From Aldehydirespirator sp965220645 (GTDB taxonomy: Bacteria; Actinomycetota; Acidimicrobiia; Acidimicrobiales; Aldehydirespiratoraceae), in assembly GCA_965220645.1 (NCBI GenBank), contig OZ244836.1:1364001-1428000 (forward strand): a stretch of 64,000 nucleotides of DNA, read 5' to 3'. Within the stretch, counting starts at the first letter, position 1. Every line of letters begins with the position of its first letter. Positions 58,681 to 64,000 of this stretch are shown piece by piece. The translations under genes and the position numbers were made by a program. The notes beneath the pieces were generated by a model. It was not told the origin of the DNA, did not search any database, and saw nothing but the letters and a program-made list of their open reading frames with translations.

Positions 58681-60753
58681 GTGCTGAGGTTCCTCGTTGC
58701 GCTGAGCAAGCTCGTGCGGCCAGCCCCGCGAACTATCGCGGCAGTGCTGGTCGCGCTGGTCTTGTTTCCGGCGGCGGCCGCCGCGCAGATCCCGGCCGCC
58801 GAGGAGGACACCGGCGCCGGAGAGACTGAGGACGGGACCGGTGGCGAGGACGGGACCGGTGGCGAGGACGGGACCGGTGGCGAGGACGGGACCGGTGGCG
58901 AGGACGGGACCGGTGGCGAGGGTGGAACCGGTGGCGAGGATGGAACGGCGCGAGCAACGTGCGACGAGGCGCCAGCCGTCTTCGAACTGCTGTGCAGGAG
59001 CGTTGAACTGCTCAAGGAGCACTACGTCGACGAGCTGCTCGACGAGGACCTGGCCTCGGCGGCCGCTAGGGGAGTGCGAGAGGCCGGGTTGGCCGCGCGC
59101 GGCGAGGAAGCGGCACCGGCCTGTGCTCTTCCCGCGCCCGCGTTCGAGCAGACATGCGCAGAGATCGACGCTGTGGATGACACCGCGGCCGCGGTCCGGG
59201 CTGCCTCCAGTGAGATGTTCGCGTCGTTGGGAGATCCCAACACGATCCTCTTGTCGCCGGCGGAGTACGAGGCCCTGCGGTCCCGCCTGAGCAGCGGCGC
59301 GCCGTACTCGGGTATCGGCCTGAGGCTGGGCCTGCTGAACGGCACGGTTCCCTGCACTGTGCTGTCCGAGACGTGCCGGCTGGTTGTGGCCGAAGTGTTC
59401 CCGGGCAGTCCCGCCGAGCAGGCGGGCGTGCGGGCCGACGACATCTTGCTGAGCATCGCCGGCCTCGCTCCGTCGGGCTCGGGCTGCGGACTGGGTGCCT
59501 TGCCCTCCTTCGAGCCGGGCAGCCTGGTGGCGGTCATCGTTGAGCGGAATGGCCGCAGGAGGTCCTTCAGGATGGAGGCCGCACTGGTGTACGCCCCCGG
59601 GGTGGCCGGAAGGACCGTGGCGGACACCATCGGCTATCTCCGTCTCGGCTCCTTCGGTGCCAACACTGATCGTCGCCTCGCCGAGGAACTCGAGGCCCTG
59701 CTCGACTCCGATGTCGAGACCCTGGTCGTCGACCTGCGGGGCAATCCCGGGGGTTATCTGCAGACCGTCATCAACATCGCCAGCATATTCCTGGACAAAC
59801 GAGACGTCGTCCTCCGGGAAGAATCCAGGCTCGACGCCCTGCGTCACCTGGTCAGCAAGGACGACGGCCTCCCGGACCCCGGGCGCCTGCCGATCGCGTT
59901 GGCAGTGGACGGGTCGTCAGCATCAGCGTCGGAAGTCATGGCGCTGGCCCTGAGCGATCACGGCCGGGCGACGGTCGTGGGAATGACCACCTACGGAAAG
60001 AACACCGGCCAAGTCACCCGGGCCGTTGAGTCGCGGGCGGGCACTCTGCTGGGAGGCGCCCGAATAACGGTATTCCGATGGTTCGGCCCGGACGGCGCGA
60101 GCGCGGCGGGAGGGATCACGCCCGACGTGGAGGTGGACCTCTCGGGTTGCCGGCATCCGATAGCGCTCACTCGCCAGGTGGCGGCCGCGGCGGGATTGCC
60201 CGGTGCTCTCCCGGCGGACATCGAGCTGAACAGCGAGCAGTTCAATGCGGTGGCCGCGCTGGCGGCAGATGGTGTCCTCGCCGGAACCGAATGCCGACCC
60301 GGCCTCTTCTGCCCCGGCGAACCGGTCCCGCGATGGCTCCTGGCGGTGTGGTTGGTTCGCGCCATCGACGGTCAGGATCCCGAGCCGATCAGCACGCCAC
60401 GGTTCGCTGACGTTGATGCCGGCCAGTGGTGGGCCGGGCACGTGGAGCGGTTGGCGGAGCTGAAGATCACCACTGGATGCGCTACGGAACCGGCCCGCTA
60501 CTGTCCCGACGATCCGGTGACCCGTGCTCAGATGGCGAGCCTCCTCAGTAGGGCATTCCGGCTCGACCCGGCTACTTCTGCGGGGTTCACCGACACCGAA
60601 GGCAACAGCCACGCGGCCGCCATCGATGCCCTCCACGATGCAGGGATCACCCGAGGCTGTGGGGACGATCCGCTGCGGTTCTGCCCGGACCAGGACACGA
60701 CGCGGAGCCAGATGGCGGTGTTCATCGATCGGGCCCTCAACCGCTTGAACTGA
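58681..60753 (+). CDS. Secreted S41 (C-terminal processing) protease with SLH-like repeats
   Basis: The 690-residue protein has a signal peptide (residues ~15-36, ending AAAAAQIPAA), a DGTGGE-repeat linker, an S41 protease domain with PDZ-like VFPGSPAEQAGVRADDILLS and the catalytic Ser/Lys in SSASASEVMALALSDHGRAT and GMTTYGKNTGQV, and three C-terminal repeats with FADVDAGQWWAGHVERLAEL and FTDTEGNSHAAAIDALHDAG, each with paired Cys (GCATEPARYC, GCGDDPLRFC). The repeats resemble SLH cell-wall anchors. It should act outside the membrane, anchored by the repeats. The GTG start follows the MaoC-like stop by 17 bp. Confidence 0.85.
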   Translation: MLRFLVALSKLVRPAPRTIAAVLVALVLFPAAAAAQIPAAEEDTGAGETEDGTGGEDGTGGEDGTGGEDGTGGEDGTGGEGGTGGEDGTARATCDEAPAVFELLCRSVELLKEHYVDELLDEDLASAAARGVREAGLAARGEEAAPACALPAPAFEQTCAEIDAVDDTAAAVRAASSEMFASLGDPNTILLSPAEYEALRSRLSSGAPYSGIGLRLGLLNGTVPCTVLSETCRLVVAEVFPGSPAEQAGVRADDILLSIAGLAPSGSGCGLGALPSFEPGSLVAVIVERNGRRRSFRMEAALVYAPGVAGRTVADTIGYLRLGSFGANTDRRLAEELEALLDSDVETLVVDLRGNPGGYLQTVINIASIFLDKRDVVLREESRLDALRHLVSKDDGLPDPGRLPIALAVDGSSASASEVMALALSDHGRATVVGMTTYGKNTGQVTRAVESRAGTLLGGARITVFRWFGPDGASAAGGITPDVEVDLSGCRHPIALTRQVAAAAGLPGALPADIELNSEQFNAVAALAADGVLAGTECRPGLFCPGEPVPRWLLAVWLVRAIDGQDPEPISTPRFADVDAGQWWAGHVERLAELKITTGCATEPARYCPDDPVTRAQMASLLSRAFRLDPATSAGFTDTEGNSHAAAIDALHDAGITRGCGDDPLRFCPDQDTTRSQMAVFIDRALNRLN
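58831..58947 (+). repeat. 18-bp tandem repeats coding (DGTGGE)n
   Basis: Five perfect GACGGGACCGGTGGCGAG units run from 58831 to 58920, a sixth with three changes (GGTGGE) to 58938 and a part unit to 58947. They encode an acidic Gly-rich linker of the S41 protease. Near-identical DNA in the first five units points to recent unequal crossover or slippage, so copy number probably varies between strains. Confidence 0.95.
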
Positions 60754-60825
60754 GGCCCGCCGAGCCGGCCCGACGCCCGCTCCGGCCGCGGGCACGGTGT
60801 TGTTGGGCCTCTAGCCTGTGAAGCG

Positions 60826-61785
60826 ATGGCGAAGCGGAAGCGGCGGGTCAACGCCGGTGTGGGCATCAGCAGCATTCCGGTATCGGTTCCGCCGGTGCGG
60901 CCGGGGCTCGTGAGTTCCCAGCGCCGCGTTCCGGCCGGTATCGCCCGTCCGCCCTATGCGTCGCGACCCGGCGGGGAACCGCCTCCTCCGGCCGCCTCGC
61001 TGGTGAGGACCCCGGCCGAACTGGATGCCATGCGCCGCACCGGCGCCCTCGCGGCCGAGGTGCTGATGGCGGCCTGCGAGCATGTTCGGGCCGGGATGAC
61101 GACCGATGCCGTCGACCGTTTCGTACACGACACCGCCGTCGCGGCGGGCGCTTATCCGAGCCCGCTCGGCTACCGGGGCTATCCGAAGTCGGTTTGCACC
61201 TCCGTCAACGAGGTGATCTGCCACGGGATCCCGGACTCGCGCCGGCTGGCCGACGGCGACATCATCAACATCGACGTGACCGTGTACCGGGAGGGGGTCC
61301 ACGGCGACACGTCGGTGACGCTGATGATCGGCGCGGTGGACGACCACTCCAGGCGTCTGGTCGCCGAGACCCGCGTCGCTCTGCACCGGGGCATCGGAGC
61401 CGTGAGGGCGGGTGCGGCCGTGTCGGACATCGGCCGGGCCATCCAGAACCATGCTTGGAAGCACAGCCTCGGCGTGGTGCGGGAGTTCATCGGCCACGGC
61501 GTCGGCACCGAGTTCCACTCCGGCCTGCAGGTGCCCCACTACTACGACCGCCGGGCTTCGACGGCGCTCGGCGAAGGAATGACCTTCACCATCGAACCGA
61601 TGCTCACGCTGGGCTCGCCCGAGGTCGCAATGTGGGACGACGGGTGGACCGCGGTCACCGCCGACGGCCGCCGCACCGCGCAGTTCGAGCACACCCTGGC
61701 CTGCACCGCTGAAGGAGCGGAGATCTTGACCCGCACGTCGTCGGGCGAGTGCGCCCACGACCTGTTCACCGTGCCGGTCGGCTAG
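60826..61785 (+). CDS. map: Methionine aminopeptidase type I
   Basis: The 319-residue enzyme removes the initiator Met. Its metal ligands are in place: DIINIDVTVYREGVHGDTSV (two Asp), the His in EFIGHGVGTEFHSGLQVPHY, GMTFTIEPMLTLGS (Glu) and QFEHTLACT (Glu), and GYPKSVCTSVNEVICHGIPD carries the substrate-side His. A ~50-residue Pro/Arg-rich N-terminal extension (KRKRRVNAGVGIS and later) precedes the domain, longer than in most type I enzymes. A TAGCCT hexamer lies 8 nt before the ATG, another leaderless-type start. Confidence 0.9.
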   Translation: MAKRKRRVNAGVGISSIPVSVPPVRPGLVSSQRRVPAGIARPPYASRPGGEPPPPAASLVRTPAELDAMRRTGALAAEVLMAACEHVRAGMTTDAVDRFVHDTAVAAGAYPSPLGYRGYPKSVCTSVNEVICHGIPDSRRLADGDIINIDVTVYREGVHGDTSVTLMIGAVDDHSRRLVAETRVALHRGIGAVRAGAAVSDIGRAIQNHAWKHSLGVVREFIGHGVGTEFHSGLQVPHYYDRRASTALGEGMTFTIEPMLTLGSPEVAMWDDGWTAVTADGRRTAQFEHTLACTAEGAEILTRTSSGECAHDLFTVPVG

Positions 61786-62099
61786 CCGCAGCGAGTGTCA
61801 AGTCCGCTGGGTTCGAGTGCGAGCCTGTGCTCGCCGTGCTGGTGCCCAGCTAGCTATTTCCGGGCGTCGGACCGTCCGAGCGGTGGCGGGTGCCGAAGTC
61901 TCGCCTCCCTGTTGGCACCCGCCTGGCCTCGTCCATCATCGGCACACACAGACACATAGGTTTGTGTGGTGGTTCATGTGATATAGTGGTGTAACGGTCC
62001 GCTGGCTGCTCCGGTGGCGGGTTGGGGCCGGACCTATCGGATCAGCCGTCCGCGGCATCCCTGGCATCGAGCATCCGTCGAACGTGCGGGAGGCCCAAG
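61786..62099. other. Intergenic region with a TATAGT promoter
   Basis: No gene is convincing in these 314 bp. They contain TATAGT (61982-61987) in an unusually AT-rich patch and a CACACA/TGTGTG inverted pair just before it, the likely promoter of the coiled-coil gene. The rest looks featureless. Confidence 0.4.
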
Positions 62100-62591
62100 A
62101 TGGCGATCACTGATAGGCAGCGCTTGTCGATGCACACGAAGCTGGTGGACATCATGGGGCAGGAGGACGCCGAGATTCTCATGGAGCATCTCCCCACGGT
62201 TGCCTGGGATCAGATGGCCACCAAGGACGATGTCAAGGCCAGCGAGCTCAGGATCCTTGCCGAGCTCGCCAAGACCAACGCAGCCCTGTTGGAGACCAAC
62301 GCAGCGGTGGTGAAGACCAACGCAGCCGTGGCTGACACGAGGGTGAGTTTCCGCGAGGCCCTGGCCGAGACCAACGCCGATGTCGTGGAGCTCAAGGGCG
62401 AGGTGCAGTTGGGGTTCGCCCGGTTGGAGAGGCGCCTCGCCTGGTACCTGGTCGCGGTGGCCGCGCTGCTGGTGGGATTCGGCCTGGCAGTTTGGATCCC
62501 GCTGGTCGGCGCGCTCGCCGAGGTCGGGTCGGAGACTTCTGCCGGCCCAGTGCCCACTGCGGTGTCGAGCCCTCTGCCATCTGCAGGCTGA
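62100..62591 (+). CDS. Coiled-coil membrane protein (163 aa)
   Basis: The protein starts MAITDRQRLSMHTKLVDIMG, has a helical head with ILMEHLPTVAWDQMATKDDV, then a coiled coil with a repeating TNAA step (KTNAALLETNAAVVKTNAAV) and a C-terminal membrane helix (YLVAVAALLVGFGLAVWIPL). The repeated TNAA heptads are visible at DNA level as imperfect short repeats (about 62270-62330). I recognise a general actinobacterial type with MEHLP and a coiled coil, but no function. It would sit in the membrane with its coiled coil in the cytosol. The upstream ATG at 62022 is less likely. Confidence 0.6.
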   Translation: MAITDRQRLSMHTKLVDIMGQEDAEILMEHLPTVAWDQMATKDDVKASELRILAELAKTNAALLETNAAVVKTNAAVADTRVSFREALAETNADVVELKGEVQLGFARLERRLAWYLVAVAALLVGFGLAVWIPLVGALAEVGSETSAGPVPTAVSSPLPSAG

Positions 62592-62614
62592 ATCCGCTGC
62601 TCTCGGTCAACTTA

Positions 62615-62627
62615 TACCAGAATGGTA
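62615..62627. promoter_or_regulatory. Operator-like dyad TACCA-GAA-TGGTA
   Basis: A perfect 5-bp inverted repeat around GAA lies 5 nt before the antitoxin ATG and overlaps a TATA-rich hexamer. This matches autoregulation by a FitA-type antitoxin. Confidence 0.5.
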
Positions 62628-62632
62628 GAGTC

Positions 62633-62857
62633 ATGTCCATGGACCTGAACATCAAGGGGCTCGACGACAGCGTGGGCAGGCGGCTGCGCGAGCAAGCGGC
62701 CGCAGCCGGCCTGTCGATGCAGCAATACCTGCGCGACCAGTTGACGCGCATTGCGTCGCGCCGTTCACCTGCGGAGGTCGCCCGCGGTGCCGAGCCGATG
62801 ACCCGTGCCGAATTCGAAGCGATCCGCCGGCGCCTGCGGGGCATCGATGGCCAGTAG
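62633..62857 (+). CDS. FitA-like ribbon-helix-helix antitoxin
   Basis: The 74-residue protein begins MSMDLNIKGLDDSVGRRLRE and has QAAAAGLSMQQYLRDQLTRI, the FitA/VapB-type ribbon-helix-helix with its amphipathic helix, then a toxin-binding tail (EFEAIRRRLRG). It should repress its own promoter through the TACCA dyad and neutralise the following PIN toxin. A second ATG two codons later (MDLNIKG) is possible. It overlaps the toxin start by 11 nt. Confidence 0.8.
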   Translation: MSMDLNIKGLDDSVGRRLREQAAAAGLSMQQYLRDQLTRIASRRSPAEVARGAEPMTRAEFEAIRRRLRGIDGQ

Positions 62858-63221
62858 CGTCGTCTGCGACGCCGGAGGCGTGCTGGTGGCCTCCGGTGCT
62901 CTTGAGGGCGGAGCCCCACCCGCCGCGGAGATTCTCGCGCTGGACTGGTCGGCCCTGACCATCGGACGCTTTCTGGCGGCTGGCCACGAGGGACGCGCCG
63001 AAGCGGTCGAGGTCGAGACCGGGCTTGCGCTCTTGAGCGTCGACGAGTGGTTTCCGGTGCGGACCTTCGTCGTGGACACTCTGGCTCGAGCCGGATGGGA
63101 GGCACTGGACAACCTCGACTCGTGGTCGGCGCTCGTCCTGGCCGAGTACTTGGACCTGCCCCTGTTCACGGCCTCCGACGAGGTGCACAGCGACCGGATC
63201 GAGGTGCTGAGACCCTGGTGA
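62847..63221 (+). CDS. PIN-domain toxin (FitB/VapC type)
   Basis: The 124-residue protein has the PIN acidic sites: VVCDAGGVLVASGALEGG (first Asp), a middle Glu/Asp region (ALLSVDEWFPVRTFVVD), and the late pair LPLFTASDEVHSDRIEVLRP (Asp residues). Such toxins cut RNA with metal help. It overlaps the antitoxin by 11 nt, normal for FitAB/VapBC. Its 3' end faces the right-edge gene, whose frame continues antisense through it. Confidence 0.75.
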   Translation: MASSVVCDAGGVLVASGALEGGAPPAAEILALDWSALTIGRFLAAGHEGRAEAVEVETGLALLSVDEWFPVRTFVVDTLARAGWEALDNLDSWSALVLAEYLDLPLFTASDEVHSDRIEVLRPW

Positions 63222-64000
63222 CGATGGGGATCCGCGAGGCGGGTCTGGGCGTAGTCGTCCATCAGCTTCTCAACGATCGCCATGTTGGCGATTTCCTGCG
63301 CTGTCGCCTCGTTGCCGGAGGCGAGCCGCTCCAGAGCGTGTAGAGACCGGTGTAGATATTGCGCGGCGCCTATGACCTTGCTGCGCCAGTACTGGCAGAT
63401 GTTGGCAACGTCGCGGACTTGCTGGCCGATGCTCGCCGGGTCGCTGCTGGCTCGGAGCACAGCGTTGCGGAGGTTTCGACACGCACCCTGCAGCGTCCTG
63501 AGGTGATCTGACTCGGTGAAGGCGTCGCCGATGGCGTCGTGCAGGAATCCGTCGATCTTCGCTGCTGCCAGCCCGGCAGTCAGGTACTTGGCCCTCTCGG
63601 CTGCCATCTCGTCGCCGGCGGCTTCGGCCCCGAGGCAAGCTTCGCAGGCTTCGCGCAGGCGGAAGGCCACGTAGTCGATGTGGCACTCGCCGGACGTTTC
63701 TCGCGGCCATCCCGGCTGCAGCCGGCCAGCTGTCTCGGCGATCTTGGCCACCATCGAGATGCCGTCGGGAAACGTCTCGATCAGTTCGCGGTACGTCATC
63801 AGCCGGTAAGGGTCGAGGCTGCGCTCAAGGCCCGCCTCGATCCAGGCCCGGGCACGTTCCATGTCTTCGGCGCAGATGAGCGAGTCGGCGCGTGAGATCA
63901 GCGTCTGGTCAAGTTCACCGGCTGGGGTGAGATGGGCGGCGGAGGACTGGGACAATGGGACACCAGCTGTGAGCGGACGACACTGCAAGACTACGCGATG
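63222..64000 (-). pseudogene. Hypothetical gene, N-terminus beyond the window, natural stop lost at the PIN gene
   Basis: The frame is open from the right edge with convincing protein-like sequence: EDMERARAWIEAGLERSLDP, MTYRELIETFPDGISMVAKI, HIDYVAFRLREACEACLGAE, RTLQGACRNLRNAVLRASSD and VANICQYWRSKVIGAAQYLH. After MDDYAQTRLAD the frame runs antisense through the whole PIN toxin gene to 62765 with no stop, where the residues no longer look like protein. The simplest explanation is that the end of this gene was cut when the toxin-antitoxin block arrived. No family is recognised; the protein is helical with scattered Cys residues. Confidence 0.5.

Overview
The window is GC-rich DNA with dense, overlapping gene strings, many GTG starts and many apparently leaderless genes (a TAnnnT hexamer 6-8 nt before the start codon). 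An F420-type luciferase-like oxidoreductase, a Septum_form lipoprotein, an S41 protease with Cys-containing SLH-like repeats and two TGTGA-N6-TCAC boxes all point to an actinomycete. My best guess, an inference, is an Acidimicrobiia-type heterotroph that uses methylated amines and organosulfur or organonitrogen compounds. I saw no rRNA, tRNA, CRISPR array or insertion sequence.

Region 1 (1-10.7 kb) is an accessory, defence-like island. It holds the front of a Schlafen AlbA_2 gene, a stand-alone reverse transcriptase with a YMDD box, and a 360-nt hairpin-rich stretch with no convincing gene. Two related leaderless proline-rich microproteins and a DUF6338-like membrane protein follow. Next come a zinc-hook AAA ATPase translationally coupled to a small HEPN-like helical protein, an antitoxin/ParE-HigB/HigA/DprA string, and a PIN-like toxin with an XRE-ImmA partner. 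The RT, structured stretch, microprotein pair and membrane protein together are the best candidate for an undescribed system.

Region 2 (10.7-21.4 kb) is metabolic: a GFA protein, a choline-dehydrogenase-like GMC flavoenzyme, O-acetylhomoserine sulfhydrylase, a hydrolase, an MFS transporter and an oligopeptide-type ABC importer (binding protein and two permeases, no ATPase in the window). A 49-codon peptide gene with a consensus ribosome binding site lies behind a CRP/GlxR-like box.

Region 3 (21.4-27.8 kb) is a one-directional corrinoid methyl-transfer operon: corrinoid protein, DUF1638, a PF13769-like protein, pterin methyltransferase, RamA-like activase and an MttB-family methyltransferase without pyrrolysine. 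With the GMC enzyme it suggests use of choline, betaine or methylamine compounds as one-carbon donors. A regulator gene and 670 bp of repeats separate it from leuS; a leuS 5'-end relic lies 1.47 kb before the real leuS start.

Region 4 (29.3-39.4 kb) holds leuS, a YcaQ-like protein, a BrnT-like toxin-antitoxin pair, Nudix, septum-formation, amidohydrolase and Tag genes. Region 5 (39.5-50.7 kb) joins a molybdopterin oxidoreductase/FeS/NrfD membrane complex to a ComDE-type thiamine-diphosphate decarboxylase, with a facing catabolic set (acyl-CoA-dehydrogenase-like, class III aminotransferase, NicX/M29-like, agmatinase-like, MalY-like). Region 6 (50.7-64 kb) is mostly housekeeping (SPFH, LLM, GcvT-like, Ppx, rhodanese, CDF, MaoC, S41 protease, methionine aminopeptidase). 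It ends in a FitAB-type toxin-antitoxin pair and a truncated gene at the right edge.
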